Below, one piece after another: positions 35,165 through 44,597 of a stretch of 57,663 nucleotides of DNA. A program made the position numbers and the translations under genes. Below the pieces are notes generated by a model. That model worked only from the letters and a program-made list of their open reading frames with translations. It did no database searches and was not told the DNA's origin. Positions within the stretch are counted from its first letter, which is position 1. Every line of letters begins with the position of its first letter. Source of the DNA: Propionivibrio sp. Its GTDB lineage: Bacteria > Pseudomonadota > Gammaproteobacteria > Burkholderiales > Rhodocyclaceae. The stretch spans positions 1-57,663 of the forward strand of contig NZ_JAPUVO010000101.1 of assembly GCF_029255185.1 (NCBI RefSeq), in the 5' to 3' direction.

Positions 35165-35695
35165 CTAGGCCGCCTTGCGCACCGCGCAGGCTGGCAAACC
35201 AATCTGCTGCGGCCTTGCCAGAATATCCATCAGCAGCATTACTCTCGCTTCGCCATCCGCAGTTTCATACAGGCGGAGCAACTCCGCCTCAATCCCGGCA
35301 AAAGGACCGTCAACCACTTTCAGCCGTTCGCCCACTTTAAACAGCGCTTTCTTCTGAGCGGGTTGTTCAGCCAGCACGACAATTAGTGCTGATGGTATGC
35401 GCGCAGCTACACCACCGAACTCGACCAAGCGGGCAACCCCGCGTGTGCTGCGGATTGCCGACCAGTTGCTGCGACCGGCTTCAAGGTAAACAAAAAGATA
35501 GCGTGGAAACAAAGCTTCCGGTAGCGTGACCCGATGCCCTGCGCGCAAGCGCTCGGTCATGAGCGTTGGCAGGAAGCAATCGAAACCCTGATTGCGTAGA
35601 TTTTCCAAAGCGCGCGCTTCCTGGCGCGGCCTGGTATAAACGACATACCAGCCCGATTCATCCGCCTGCGCTTCGCCCGTCGCGGCCGGAATCAA
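35165..35695 (-). CDS. rfaH: RfaH-like transcription antiterminator (NusG paralogue)
   Basis: The 176-residue protein has a NusG-type N-terminal domain (GWYVVYTRPRQEARALENL, LFPRYLFVYLE, IRSTRGVARLVEFGG, IPSALI). A C-terminal KOW domain follows (KVGERLKVVDGPFAGIEAELL, DGEARVMLLMDIL). DGEAR-MLL and RGV--LV-FGG agree with RfaH rather than NusG. The predicted TTG start at 35695 overlaps the stop of the MarR gene (TTGA) behind a GGAGAGG ribosome-binding site. No ATG lies in frame before the conserved domain, so this start is likely. Its target is probably the ops site 85-97 bases downstream of its stop. Confidence 0.88.
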   Translation of the reverse strand: MIPAATGEAQADESGWYVVYTRPRQEARALENLRNQGFDCFLPTLMTERLRAGHRVTLPEALFPRYLFVYLEAGRSNWSAIRSTRGVARLVEFGGVAARIPSALIVVLAEQPAQKKALFKVGERLKVVDGPFAGIEAELLRLYETADGEARVMLLMDILARPQQIGLPACAVRKAA

Positions 35696-36072
35696 TGGAC
35701 CTCTCCGATAGTCAGGTGCTGAGTTTGAGGCTTAGAAGCCAACACTTCGCGTCGCAAGGCGGCAATCTCTTCTTGTAATTCGCCATACTCGCGCATTTTG
35801 TTCTGGAGAAAGCTGACCGTAACCAGCGCCTTTTCTTCAATGCCGCTAGGTGTCAGCAAATAGGCATAGGCGAGCTTATTGTCCGCCTTGCGGAAATTGT
35901 TGATCTTGACCAGTCCCTTCTCAACCAAAGCACTCATGCAGTAATTGGCTTTGCCAACGCTGATGCCCAGGCGAGACGCCAGATCACGCTGACTGATTTG
36001 CGGCTCATCGGCGAGAAGTTTCAATAGTTTGTAACGAAGCGCTTCACTGAGCACGACAGGCATCCAGAACAT
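35692..36072 (-). CDS. EPS-associated MarR-family transcriptional regulator
   Basis: The roughly 126-residue protein has a winged helix (EALRYKLLKLLADEPQISQRDLASRLGISVGKANYCMSALVEKG). LVKINNFRKADNKLAYAYLLTPSGIEEKA follows, then a C-terminal coiled coil (about 35 residues, MREYGELQEEIAALRREVLA). This is the MarR_EPS family found at the head of exopolysaccharide loci. The start could be the ATG at 36072 or 36063; the frame also stays open to a TTG at 36099. The two ATG starts put a palindrome just upstream of the coding region. It is translationally coupled to the rfaH-like gene. Confidence 0.85.
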   Translation of the reverse strand: MFWMPVVLSEALRYKLLKLLADEPQISQRDLASRLGISVGKANYCMSALVEKGLVKINNFRKADNKLAYAYLLTPSGIEEKALVTVSFLQNKMREYGELQEEIAALRREVLASKPQTQHLTIGEVH

Positions 36073-36117
36073 GTTCAACAGTTGAACGCATTGTACCAAA
36101 GAACCTCAATATTCAAT
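36073..36117 (-). promoter_or_regulatory. promoter with palindromic operator for the marR-rfaH-gmd locus
   Basis: On the minus strand TACAAT (36095-36090) is a good -10 box, with a TATTGA/ATTGAA-like -35 about 16-17 bases upstream. Transcription would start near 36083. A perfect 15-base palindrome, GTTCAACAGTTGAAC (36073-36087, 7-bp arms, one central base), covers that start point. A MarR dimer bound there would block the promoter, so autoregulation is likely. This is a reading of sequence only. Confidence 0.5.
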
Positions 36118-36126
36118 ACCGCAGTG

Positions 36127-36147
36127 CACTGGCTGGTCGAGCCAGTG
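36127..36147. repeat. perfect inverted repeat in the marR/aroK divergent promoter region
   Basis: CACTGGCT (36127-36134) and AGCCAGTG (36140-36147) are perfect 8-bp arms around GGTCG. The element lies between the promoter of the EPS regulator and the aroK start. It may be a second operator or a hairpin in the aroK upstream region. A TAGAAT -10-like box for aroK follows at 36173-36178. Confidence 0.4.
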
Positions 36148-36184
36148 TCATTTTGTTACGCAAGCTCTGCGGTAGAATGACGGC

Positions 36185-36721
36185 GTGGATAAACAATACG
36201 GTACAAAAAACGTCTATCTGGTTGGCCTGATGGGAGCTGGCAAGACGACTATCGGGCGGGCACTGGCAAAACGTTTGAACCTCGATTTTGTTGATTCAGA
36301 CCATGAAATCGAGGTGCGTACCGGCGTTAGTATTCCAACGGTATTTGAAATCGAAGGCGAGGAAGGCTTTCGCAGACGCGAAGCTCAGGTAATCGCAGAT
36401 CTGTCACGACTGAGCGGGCAGGTTGTGGCGACTGGCGGCGGGGTCATATTGCGCCAAGAGAATCGCATCAACCTGCGGGCAAGTGGCTTCGTTGTCTATC
36501 TCAACGTACCGCCACACACCCTTTGGGAACGTACGCGCAATGATAGAAACCGGCCGCTGTTACAAATTGCCGATCCTTTGCTCAAACTCAAGGAGCTCTT
36601 CTCGCAGCGCGATCCCTTCTATCGCGAAGTGGCTGATCTGGTGGTTGATGCAAGCCGGAGCAATGCACAGGCTGTTCTGCAATTGTTAGTCAAGGAGGTT
36701 GGAGAGCGATGGAAACTGTAG
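36185..36721 (+). CDS. aroK: shikimate kinase
   Basis: The 178-residue P-loop kinase phosphorylates shikimate in the chorismate pathway. Walker A is [15 protein letters not shown]. Shikimate-binding [16 protein letters not shown] and ATGGGVILR, and the lid NRPLL, are all present. GTG start at 36185. It overlaps aroB by 13 bases, the usual aroK-aroB coupling. Core housekeeping gene, marking the edge of the accessory polysaccharide region. Confidence 0.95.
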   Translation: MDKQYGTKNVYLVGLMGAGKTTIGRALAKRLNLDFVDSDHEIEVRTGVSIPTVFEIEGEEGFRRREAQVIADLSRLSGQVVATGGGVILRQENRINLRASGFVVYLNVPPHTLWERTRNDRNRPLLQIADPLLKLKELFSQRDPFYREVADLVVDASRSNAQAVLQLLVKEVGERWKL

Positions 36722-37797
36722 CGATTGCCTTGCCGGGACGAGCCTATCCGATCCATGTCGGCCAGGGAATTCTTGACCGCTGCGAATTGCTTCTCCCCTA
36801 TTTACGCCAAGCCAAGGTTGCCATTGTCACCAACACAACGGTTGCACCACTTTACCTACAGCACTTGGCGCAACCATTGCGTGATGCAGGCATTGATGTT
36901 GTCGAGATTATTTTGCCCGATGGCGAGCGCTTCAAAAATTGGCAGACGCTTAATACCATTTTCGATGTGCTGCTTGCGCGCTGTTGCGAGCGTTCAACCA
37001 CAATGATCGCCTTGGGGGGCGGCGTTGTCGGTGACATGGCCGGATTTGCGGCCGCCTGTTACCAGCGCGGCATGCCCTTCATTCAAATGCCGACAACCCT
37101 GCTCGCGCAGGTCGATTCGTCAATCGGTGGCAAGACAGCAATCAACCACCCGCTTGGCAAGAATATGATTGGTGCTTTTTATCAGCCGAGCTTGGTGCTG
37201 GCCGATATCGATGTCTTGAATACCTTGCCTGATCGCGAGTTACGGGCGGGCCTTGCCGAGGTCATAAAAAACGGATTGATCCGGGATTTGCCTTTTCTCG
37301 ATTGGCTTGAAACGAATCTGGAGCGCTTGCTGGTGCGTGAGCCACAGGCGCTTGAATATGCCATTTGCCGCTCGTGTGAGAACAAGGCCGAAGTTGTTGT
37401 TGCAGACGAACATGAAAACGGCGAAAGAGCATTGCTCAACCTTGGTCACACCTTTGGGCACGCGATTGAAACCGGCATGGGATACGGCGAATGGTTGCAT
37501 GGTGAAGCTGTGGCGGCAGGCACCATGATGGCCGCAGAACTGTCCCGTCAACTCGGCTGGATCAGCGCTGGTGACGTCGAGCGTGTGGAAAATCTGTTCC
37601 TTCGGGCCGGTTTGCCGGTCTTTGGTCCGGCCATGGAAGTGAGTCGTTATCTTGAACTGATGCAGCACGACAAGAAAGTGCAAAGCGGCAAGTTGCGTCT
37701 CGTGCTGTTCAAGCAGATTGGTCAGGCGGTAGTAAGCGATTGCGCAGCACAGACTGAAATTGCCAAAGCGATTGCTGCACGCTCACCCCATGTTTGA
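36709..37797 (+). CDS. aroB: 3-dehydroquinate synthase
   Basis: The 362-residue NAD- and metal-dependent enzyme makes 3-dehydroquinate from [35 protein letters not shown], the [20 protein letters not shown] block, [11 protein letters not shown] and LHGEAVAAG (metal-binding His residues) are in the expected order. The ATG lies inside the end of aroK; dgt follows with a small overlap. Confidence 0.96.
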   Translation: METVAIALPGRAYPIHVGQGILDRCELLLPYLRQAKVAIVTNTTVAPLYLQHLAQPLRDAGIDVVEIILPDGERFKNWQTLNTIFDVLLARCCERSTTMIALGGGVVGDMAGFAAACYQRGMPFIQMPTTLLAQVDSSIGGKTAINHPLGKNMIGAFYQPSLVLADIDVLNTLPDRELRAGLAEVIKNGLIRDLPFLDWLETNLERLLVREPQALEYAICRSCENKAEVVVADEHENGERALLNLGHTFGHAIETGMGYGEWLHGEAVAAGTMMAAELSRQLGWISAGDVERVENLFLRAGLPVFGPAMEVSRYLELMQHDKKVQSGKLRLVLFKQIGQAVVSDCAAQTEIAKAIAARSPHV

Positions 37798-38905
37798 GCT
37801 CGCTCCTTATGCCGTGTCAATGGTCAACTCGCGGGGCCGTCGCCACGCCGACAAGTCGCCATCGCATCGCAGTGAGTTTCAGCGCGATCGTGATCGCATC
37901 GTGCATTCGACTGCGTTCAGGCGCCTCGAGTACAAGACGCAAGTTTTTGTTAACCACGAGGGCGACCTTTTTCGAACACGCTTGACGCATACGCTCGAAG
38001 TCGCGCAGATCGCCAGAGGCATAGCACGCGCGCTGCACCTTAACGAAGATTTGGCGGAGGCCATTTCGCTCGCCCATGACCTGGGACATACCCCGTTCGG
38101 CCATGCCGGACAGGATGCGCTCAATGAGTGCATGCGTGGCCAGGGAGGCTTTGAACACAATTTGCAAAGTCTGCGTATTGTTGATTTGCTTGAAGAGCGC
38201 TACGCCGCATTTGACGGACTCAATCTGTGTTTCGAGACGCGCGAAGGTATCGTCAAGCATTGCTCACTAGAAAATGCTCGCCAATTGGGCGAACTTGGCG
38301 AGCGTTTTATAAACCGCACACAGCCTTCGCTGGAGGCGCAAATCTGCAATTTTGCTGATGAAATTGCTTACAACAATCATGACGTCGATGATGGATTGCG
38401 CTCTGGCCTGATTTCGCTTGAGCAACTGGAAGAAGTCACTTTATTTGCATGCCATAGTGCTGATGTGAGGGCAGCCTATCCGGGCCTTGGCGGGAGACGC
38501 TTGGTGCATGAAACGATTCGTCGCATAATCAATGTCCTGGTGTGCGATATGATCGAAACGACGGCGGGCAATATTGCACGACAGCGACCCAAAGATCTGG
38601 CTGAAACCCGGCTGGGCAGGCCGTTGGTTGCCTTCTCGGATGAGCTGCGTGAAGCGCAGCGAGAAATGAAACGTTTCCTGCACAAGAATCTCTACCAGCA
38701 TTTTCAGGTCTTGCGCATGACCAGCAAAGCGGGGCGTATCGTCAGCGACCTTTTTTCGGCATTCGTCAGTGACCCGCGCATGCTGCCTCCCCAGTATCAG
38801 GAGGCTGGCGACCAATCACGCAGGATAGCTGACTACATTGCCGGGATGACCGATCGCTATGCGATCAAGGAACACCGCCGAATGTTTTCGGTAGGCGAAA
38901 TTTGA
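37790..38905 (+). CDS. dgt: dGTP triphosphohydrolase-like HD protein
   Basis: The roughly 371-residue protein hydrolyses dNTPs to nucleosides and triphosphate. The HD site is visible as [29 protein letters not shown] and a later [40 protein letters not shown] is the conserved start of the family. ATG at 37790 is chosen; a TTG start at 37760 would lie deep in aroB. The 3' end converges on pntB with 54 bases between. Confidence 0.9.
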   Translation: MFELAPYAVSMVNSRGRRHADKSPSHRSEFQRDRDRIVHSTAFRRLEYKTQVFVNHEGDLFRTRLTHTLEVAQIARGIARALHLNEDLAEAISLAHDLGHTPFGHAGQDALNECMRGQGGFEHNLQSLRIVDLLEERYAAFDGLNLCFETREGIVKHCSLENARQLGELGERFINRTQPSLEAQICNFADEIAYNNHDVDDGLRSGLISLEQLEEVTLFACHSADVRAAYPGLGGRRLVHETIRRIINVLVCDMIETTAGNIARQRPKDLAETRLGRPLVAFSDELREAQREMKRFLHKNLYQHFQVLRMTSKAGRIVSDLFSAFVSDPRMLPPQYQEAGDQSRRIADYIAGMTDRYAIKEHRRMFSVGEI

Positions 38906-38946
38906 CGAACTGCAAACAACGCAGAATCTTTGACCTCCATATTGCC

Positions 38947-38964
38947 TCCTGAAAAATGATCAGG
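38947..38964. terminator. short hairpin at convergent dgt/pntB ends
   Basis: TCCTGA and TCAGGA form a 6-bp stem around TCATTTT (minus-strand reading), covering the pntB stop codon. It is short and lacks a clear T tract, so it is only a weak terminator candidate. Confidence 0.25.
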
Positions 38965-40378
38965 ATTTCAAAGCAAGAAGAACTTCGTCCAGCATTTTCT
39001 TGGCATCGCCAAAGAGCATACGGTTGTTCTCCTTGTAGAAAAGCGGATTATCAACACCGGCATAGCCTGAGGCCATGCTGCGTTTCATGACGATTGAAGT
39101 CTTGGCCTTCCAGACTTCGAGTACCGGCATGCCGGCGATCGGGCTGCTCGGATCATCCTGTGCGGCCGGATTGACGATGTCGTTGGCGCCGATGACCATG
39201 GTCACGTCGGTTTGCGGAAAGTCATCGTTGAGTTCATCCATTTCAAACACAACGTCATACGGCACCTTGGCTTCGGCAAGAAGAACATTCATGTGACCGG
39301 GCATGCGACCGGCAACCGGATGAATACCAAAGCGGACATTGATGCCCTTTTCGCGCAGGAACTGGGTGATTTCATAGACCGTGTGTTGGGCCTGCGCCAC
39401 CGCCATGCCATAGCCAGGAACGATGATCACGTTCTTGGCTTCGCGCAAGAGTTCTGCCGTCTCGGCGGCAAGGATCGGAGAAACTTCACCCGCTGGTTGC
39501 ACATTACCCCCAGCAGACATCGGCGCTCCACCGTCAGTGCCGAAACCACCGGCAATCACGCTGATGAAGTGGCGATTCATGGCCGAACACATGATGTAGG
39601 AAAGAATCGCACCGCTCGAACCAACCAGGGCGCCGGTAACGATCAGAAGATCGTTGGAGAGCATAAAACCGGTGGCTGCTGCGGCCCAGCCCGAATAGCT
39701 GTTGAGCATCGAAACCACGACCGGCATGTCAGCGCCGCCGATGGCCATCACCATGTGAATACCGAAGAGCAGCGAAACGATGGTCATGACGATCATCGGC
39801 GTCATTCCTTCAGCAACGGTTGTCGCGTGCAGGAATTCACGACCGAAGTAGATGACGAGCAGCAGTCCAGCCAGGTTCAGCCAGTGACGGCCAGGTAGCA
39901 GGAGCGGTTTGCCGCCGATCTTGCCCGACAGCTTGCCGAAGGCAATGACAGAACCGGAGAAGGTGATCGCGCCGATCAGGATGCCGACGTACATTTCCAT
40001 CTCATGAATTGCTTTTTCAGCACCAGCCAATCCGGCAGAAGCAGATGGATCAATGTAGGTAGCGTAGCCTACCAGCATCGCGGCAAGGCCGACCATGCTG
40101 TGCATCAAGGCAACGAGTTCCGGCATCTGCGTCATCTGTACGACGCGGGCGGCATAAATGCCGATGCCGCTGCCAACGACCATGGCCGCGATGATCCACG
40201 GCAGGCCGGCGGCGGTAACTTGCGGACCAAATACGGTTGCCAGAACGGCTATGGCCATGCCGATCATGCCGTAGAGATTTCCGCGCCGCGCAGTTTCCTG
40301 GTTGGAAAGGCCGCCAAGACACAAGATGAAGAGGATGGTTGCCCCGATATAGGAGACTGTTGCCAGATTTCCAGACAT
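38960..40378 (-). CDS. pntB: NAD(P) transhydrogenase subunit beta
   Basis: The 472-residue protein has an N-terminal membrane domain of eight to nine helices. After a linker near residue 290 comes the soluble NADP(H)-binding domain III ([68 protein letters not shown]). With PntA it couples proton entry to NADPH formation in the inner membrane. It lies 11 bases downstream of pntA. Confidence 0.95.
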   Translation of the reverse strand: MSGNLATVSYIGATILFILCLGGLSNQETARRGNLYGMIGMAIAVLATVFGPQVTAAGLPWIIAAMVVGSGIGIYAARVVQMTQMPELVALMHSMVGLAAMLVGYATYIDPSASAGLAGAEKAIHEMEMYVGILIGAITFSGSVIAFGKLSGKIGGKPLLLPGRHWLNLAGLLLVIYFGREFLHATTVAEGMTPMIVMTIVSLLFGIHMVMAIGGADMPVVVSMLNSYSGWAAAATGFMLSNDLLIVTGALVGSSGAILSYIMCSAMNRHFISVIAGGFGTDGGAPMSAGGNVQPAGEVSPILAAETAELLREAKNVIIVPGYGMAVAQAQHTVYEITQFLREKGINVRFGIHPVAGRMPGHMNVLLAEAKVPYDVVFEMDELNDDFPQTDVTMVIGANDIVNPAAQDDPSSPIAGMPVLEVWKAKTSIVMKRSMASGYAGVDNPLFYKENNRMLFGDAKKMLDEVLLALKS

Positions 40379-40389
40379 ATTTCTTTTCC

Positions 40390-41970
40390 TTACTTACGGA
40401 ACATGGCCAGCATGCGCTGGGTGACGGCAAATCCGCCGAACATATTTATGGTGGCGAGGACGATGCCGCCGATAGCCAGCGAGCGTATCCATACGGGGGC
40501 AAGATCTCCCGAAGGCGCAATCTGAACCAGCGCGCCAATGGCGATAATGCTGCTAATAGCATTGGTTACGCTCATCAGTGGCGTATGCAGTGCCGGCTTG
40601 ACGTTCCAGACCACCATGTAACCGACGAAGCAGGCCAGCACAAAAACCGTGAAATGCCCGAGGAATTTTTCGGGAGCAGAAGACCCGATGAGCCAGAACA
40701 GGACAGCAGCCACACCGAACAGTATCGCCAGCTTGTTGCCAGGCAACGGCTCGCTGCTACTACCGTGGCCGTGGCCTTTTTTGGCGGCGGGCGCGGCGGT
40801 GGCGGGCTTCGCTGCGGCGGGCGGTGCCGCAGACAGTTTCGGCGCCGGGGGTGGCCAGGTGACCTTGCCTTCTTTGATTACAGTCAGGCCGCGAATGGCT
40901 TCGTCTTCCATGTTGACGTCGATGATGCCGTCCTTGGTTTTGCACAGTTCCTCGGCGAGGCGAAACAGGTTGGTGCTGTACAGCGTCGACGACTGTCGCG
41001 CCAGGCGGCTGACCAGATCGGTGTAGCCGATGATAGTGACGCCGTACTTCACCACGGCCTGGCCAGGCTCGGTCAGCTCGCAGTTGCCACCCTGCTCGGC
41101 CGCCATGTCGACGATCACGCTGCCGGGCTTCATGCTCTTGACCATCTCGGCGGTGATTAGCTTGGGCGCGGGCTTGCCAGGAATCAACGCGGTGGTGATG
41201 ATGATGTCCACTTCCTTGGATTGCTTGGCGTACATGTCGCGCTGGGCTTTCTGAAAGCCCTCGCTCATCACCTTCGCGTAACCGCCGCCGCCGGAACCTT
41301 CTTCCTCGTAATCAACCTTGACGAATTCACCGCCCAGCGACACAACCTGATCGGCTACTTCGGCGCGCGTGTCGTTGGCGCGAACGATGGCGCCGAGGTT
41401 GGCGGCAGTACCGATCGCCGACAAGCCCGCCACGCCAGCACCGGCAATGAAGACCTTGGCCGGCGGAACCTTACCGGCCGCTGTGATCTGGCCGTTGAAG
41501 AAGCGGCCGAAGGCGTTGGCGGCCTCGATGACGGCGCGGTAGCCCGCGACGCCAGCCTGGGAGGTCAACGCGTCCATTTTCTGGGCGCGGGAGAGCGTGC
41601 GCGGCAGCGAGTCGATGGCCAGCACGGTCGCCTTCTTAGCGGCGAGCTTCTGGAGCAGCTCCGGATTTTGTGCCGGCCAGATGAAGGAAAGCAGCGTGCC
41701 GCCTTCGCGCAATAGGCCGACTTCATCAGTGCTCGGGCCGCGAACCTTGAAAACGATGTCGGACGTAGCCCACAGCGTGGCGGCGTCGCCAATGATTTCT
41801 GCACCAGCAGTGCGGTAGACGTCGTCACCGAAGTTTGCAGCATCGCCAGCACCTGATTCGACAGCGACCTTGAAACCCAGTTTGATCAGTTTCTCAACGA
41901 CATCGGGAACAGTTGCGACGCGCTTTTCACCCGCAAAAACTTCCCGCGGTACTCCGATAGTCAGTGCCAT
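40390..41970 (-). CDS. pntA: NAD(P) transhydrogenase subunit alpha (fused alpha1-alpha2)
   Basis: The 526-residue protein has NAD-binding domain I ([19 protein letters not shown] at the start; [38 protein letters not shown]). An Ala/Pro-rich linker with GHGHGSSS lies at about residues 380-410, followed by four membrane helices. This is the E. coli-like single-chain alpha subunit; many alphaproteobacteria split it in two. Start behind GGAGATCTGA ribosome-binding sequence. The 259 bases upstream (41971-42229) hold no gene I can support and probably contain its promoter. Confidence 0.95.
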   Translation of the reverse strand: MALTIGVPREVFAGEKRVATVPDVVEKLIKLGFKVAVESGAGDAANFGDDVYRTAGAEIIGDAATLWATSDIVFKVRGPSTDEVGLLREGGTLLSFIWPAQNPELLQKLAAKKATVLAIDSLPRTLSRAQKMDALTSQAGVAGYRAVIEAANAFGRFFNGQITAAGKVPPAKVFIAGAGVAGLSAIGTAANLGAIVRANDTRAEVADQVVSLGGEFVKVDYEEEGSGGGGYAKVMSEGFQKAQRDMYAKQSKEVDIIITTALIPGKPAPKLITAEMVKSMKPGSVIVDMAAEQGGNCELTEPGQAVVKYGVTIIGYTDLVSRLARQSSTLYSTNLFRLAEELCKTKDGIIDVNMEDEAIRGLTVIKEGKVTWPPPAPKLSAAPPAAAKPATAAPAAKKGHGHGSSSEPLPGNKLAILFGVAAVLFWLIGSSAPEKFLGHFTVFVLACFVGYMVVWNVKPALHTPLMSVTNAISSIIAIGALVQIAPSGDLAPVWIRSLAIGGIVLATINMFGGFAVTQRMLAMFRK

Positions 41971-42229
41971 TCAGATCTCCATAACCTCATGTTAAAACAA
42001 CTCGATAACCGAAGGAAACACCCCAGGGGTGCAGAGCCAGCAGTGCTTTTGTTGAGACTGACTACGTCGACAAGCGAGCGAAAAAAGTACTGTTACGTAC
42101 AGCATCAGTTGTCGAAAACTGCCCGGAACTTTTTATTATCGGGCATCGTGTTTCACGCCCGGACCAGTACTCTACCATGAGGGCTATGGCGAAAAAAGTC
42201 GTCATTCACTCTTTGAAATAGCTACAAAC

Positions 42230-43477
42230 CTACGGGCGAAACCCACCGCCTCCATCATCCTCGTTCCCGACTTCCAGCGCCGTCAGTCGTGCAACGTCGT
42301 CGAGAACTGCATCCAGGCCCGTATACAGGGCATTCACGACTTCGTGGGCGTGGAATACCCGATGCCGGCGTTGCGTATTCGCCGGCCGGAGGATGTCGAG
42401 ATCCACCAGTTCCGCGATTGCGTCATTGGCGGCGGGGAACGTGACATCAAGACGCTCGGCGACAGCATTCACCGTGACGACGGGCTGCCCGAGCAGCAAG
42501 TTTGTTACGCTCCAGATCGCCGCATGCCGGCGCTTCCCCTTTTCGGCAAGGATGCCTTGCCACCGCCCCTGAATGTCTCGCAGGTTCGCGAAAACCTGCA
42601 CGGTATGGCGACACGAGGCGACGACGCTCTCCAAGAACAGGCGCATCCAAGGTGTCCAGTTCAAGCGCGTCTGCGCTTGCCAGAGTGTGTCGTAGTACTC
42701 CTGTTGCCGGACCTTCAAGAAGGTTGCCAGGTGGATCGGTGGCGCGCCCGCTGCCTTGAGCATCAGCGGCAGCAACAGACGACCGGTCCGCCCATTGCCA
42801 TCAAGGAACGGGTGGATAGCTTCGAATTGAGCATGCGCGATCCCCGCGCGCATCAGGATCGACACTTCAGCAACACCGTCCGGCTCGTACTGCAAGAGCT
42901 CGACCATGCCTCCCATGAGTCGTGGCACCTCGGCCGCTGGCGGCGGGATGTAGCGCGCGGTCTCCAACCGCATCCCGATATAGTTCTGAATCGTCCGCCA
43001 GCGGCCAGGATCGACTCGGTCCTGGCCTTCGAGCAGCTTCGCGTGCAAGCTCTGGATCAAGTCAAGATCCAGCGCCGCTTGCCCCCGGCGATCGACCTCC
43101 CGACTTCCGAACATAAACGCGCGAACATACCCCAAGGTCTCGTCGGCGTCCTGGTCTGGGCGCGCGTCTTCGGTACCGGCCTCGATCTCATGGATCAAGA
43201 GTCCATCGAACCCGGTATGCGTCCCCTCGATCTGACTGCTGTCGACAGCCTCCCGCCGATTCAACATGTGAAAGACCAGATCCGCGAAGGCTTTGTTGCG
43301 GTCAATAACTTCGCCAAGCGCCTCCAGTTCCCGGCGCGCGAGCACGAACAACCCGTGGCTGGCCGGCACATCGATGGACGTCGGTACCGGCGGCGGAACC
43401 ACGGCATAACATCCCGATCGATTCGGAATCGGGATGCAGGATGCCTGCAGGCTGGGGTGAAGGTCGGATTTGCGCAT
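42230..43477 (-). CDS. Fic-domain protein (probable AMP transferase)
   Basis: The 415-residue protein has the complete Fic motif HPFLDGNGRTGR at residues 222-233 (catalytic His222). The inhibitory-helix motif SSQIEG at 80-85, N-terminal to the core, supplies the Glu that keeps class II Fic proteins off. A C-terminal winged-helix-like region (VVTVNAVAERLDVTFPAANDAIAELVDLDIL) follows. This layout, Fic with a C-terminal HTH, is common for chromosomal Fic proteins that may modify their own or nearby targets. It stands alone with no antitoxin gene beside it, as expected for a class II protein. The target is unknown. Confidence 0.88.
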   Translation of the reverse strand: MRKSDLHPSLQASCIPIPNRSGCYAVVPPPVPTSIDVPASHGLFVLARRELEALGEVIDRNKAFADLVFHMLNRREAVDSSQIEGTHTGFDGLLIHEIEAGTEDARPDQDADETLGYVRAFMFGSREVDRRGQAALDLDLIQSLHAKLLEGQDRVDPGRWRTIQNYIGMRLETARYIPPPAAEVPRLMGGMVELLQYEPDGVAEVSILMRAGIAHAQFEAIHPFLDGNGRTGRLLLPLMLKAAGAPPIHLATFLKVRQQEYYDTLWQAQTRLNWTPWMRLFLESVVASCRHTVQVFANLRDIQGRWQGILAEKGKRRHAAIWSVTNLLLGQPVVTVNAVAERLDVTFPAANDAIAELVDLDILRPANTQRRHRVFHAHEVVNALYTGLDAVLDDVARLTALEVGNEDDGGGGFRP

Positions 43478-43484
43478 GTGAAAG

Positions 43485-43511
43485 ATTAAATGCCGACGCA
43501 GTTATTAAATG
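43485..43511. promoter_or_regulatory. direct repeats upstream of the Fic gene
   Basis: ATTAAATG occurs at 43485-43492 and again at 43504-43511, a 19-base period, just before the Fic start codon. A second pair, TTTATCC, follows at 43512-43518 and about 20 bases later. Such helically spaced repeats could be an operator, perhaps for the C-terminal HTH of the Fic protein itself. Short and unproven. Confidence 0.25.
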
Positions 43512-43610
43512 TTTATCCATTCTATCTTTAATTTATCCGCCGAGAAAAGCAGCTATCCGAAGCTGGCGCTAAACGCTAAACTCGCACCGACAACCTGAGC
43601 TGCGGAATCC

Positions 43611-44456
43611 ATGCAATCCATGCAAAATGAATACACTCCGCTCGACGCCGACGAGTTGATGAACCTGGCGGAGCGCATTGAGCACCTGCCTACCGCTGAT
43701 GCCGAATGGGTAGGCCGCCTGTACCAGGAATGCCTGCGCGCGCGAATGCACGAGGCCGAATTGCTTTCGGGGCCGGTTGGCGCTGAAGGCGGGGGCGAAG
43801 ACAGTGAGTTTGAAGCGCAGTTGGAACAAGTGGCGCTCGATGCCGCAGAGTGGTTGCGAACGTTGTGGGACGTTGGTTACATGGGCGCCGGCAGCTTCCC
43901 CTCGCAACCACGTTCGGCCTTTCCCCTGGTCGACCTGGAAGACGTGCACAAGTCATCGCTCTTCGCCCGCATCCGGGAAGGTAAGCGGCCACTGCCCTTC
44001 CCGCCGCCGACACGACAAGGCTTGCCGTGGCACGATCTGGTCGAAAGCCAGGAAGAGACGCATCAGGTCGATGCCGAAATTGTTCGCAACGAATCAGAAC
44101 AAGCTGTTGCGGCAATCATCGCCGCCTGTCCCGATTGGGGCATTGTTGAAGAAGTCGTCAAGGACCGCGTTTACATCGTTCAGCATCGCGCCAAAGGGCC
44201 TTTGTTCAGGCTGCACCTTAACCATCCCGCTGCCACCTTGCGCCGTGAGCCACCCAGATGGACCCGACGAATTCGTTTGCAGGACCGCGGCGGTGTGCGC
44301 AGTTATACGCTCGAATGGACGCCGGCCGACGGCGGCGTGCAGCACGTTCCGCTGCGCGCCGCCACCTGGGAACGCGCCGAATCCGAAGCAGGCTACTGGA
44401 TCGCCAGCAAGCACCCGCAGATGTACGGGCAAGTGCGCTTCGAGCGCGTCGACTAG
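43611..44456 (+). CDS. uncharacterised acidic protein
   Basis: I do not recognise this 281-residue protein. It has no signal peptide and no membrane segment. The N-terminal third is helical and acidic (MNLAERIEHLPTADAEWVGR), with a Gly/Glu-rich loop (GAEGGGEDSEFEAQLEQ). The C-terminal half (about 180-275) is beta-rich and arginine-rich (RREPPRWTRRIRLQDRGGV, YTLEWTPADGG) with VRFERVD at the end. GC-rich, coding-like third positions support a real gene. Starts at 43611 (ATG) or at 43620 (second ATG). It is an orphan between Fic and murB. Confidence 0.6.
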   Translation: MQSMQNEYTPLDADELMNLAERIEHLPTADAEWVGRLYQECLRARMHEAELLSGPVGAEGGGEDSEFEAQLEQVALDAAEWLRTLWDVGYMGAGSFPSQPRSAFPLVDLEDVHKSSLFARIREGKRPLPFPPPTRQGLPWHDLVESQEETHQVDAEIVRNESEQAVAAIIAACPDWGIVEEVVKDRVYIVQHRAKGPLFRLHLNHPAATLRREPPRWTRRIRLQDRGGVRSYTLEWTPADGGVQHVPLRAATWERAESEAGYWIASKHPQMYGQVRFERVD

Positions 44457-44473
44457 CCAACGAGAAACAGCAA

Positions 44474-44575
44474 ACCACCAAGTCACCAAGATTCACCAAG
44501 CAAAACAACTTGGTATTTCTTGGTGCCCCCTTGGTGTCCCCCAAGGGGATTTCCTGCGGGGCATCTTGGTGGTGG
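44474..44575. repeat. CACCAAG-type palindromic intergenic repeat
   Basis: Three CACCAAG/CCACCAAG units (ending at 44482, 44490 and 44500) are followed by three CTTGGT(G) units (about 44509, 44519 and 44530) and a further CTTGGTGGTGG at 44565-44575. The set folds into a long imperfect hairpin between the convergent ends of the unknown gene and murB. Such CACCAAG tracts recur in intergenic DNA of several proteobacteria, as I recall; a non-autonomous element or a terminator role is possible. Confidence 0.6.
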
Positions 44576-44597
44576 ATTTTTTTCCACCTCTTGCTGC

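Noticed and set aside
41971-42229. Small open frame (63 codons on the plus strand) upstream of pntA
   Set aside because: No ribosome-binding site, no similarity to anything I know and no coding-type bias; more likely promoter and leader DNA.
42344-43489. 381-codon open frame opposite the Fic gene
   Set aside because: It is the antisense shadow of a GC-rich gene; the other strand carries an intact Fic motif and domain order.
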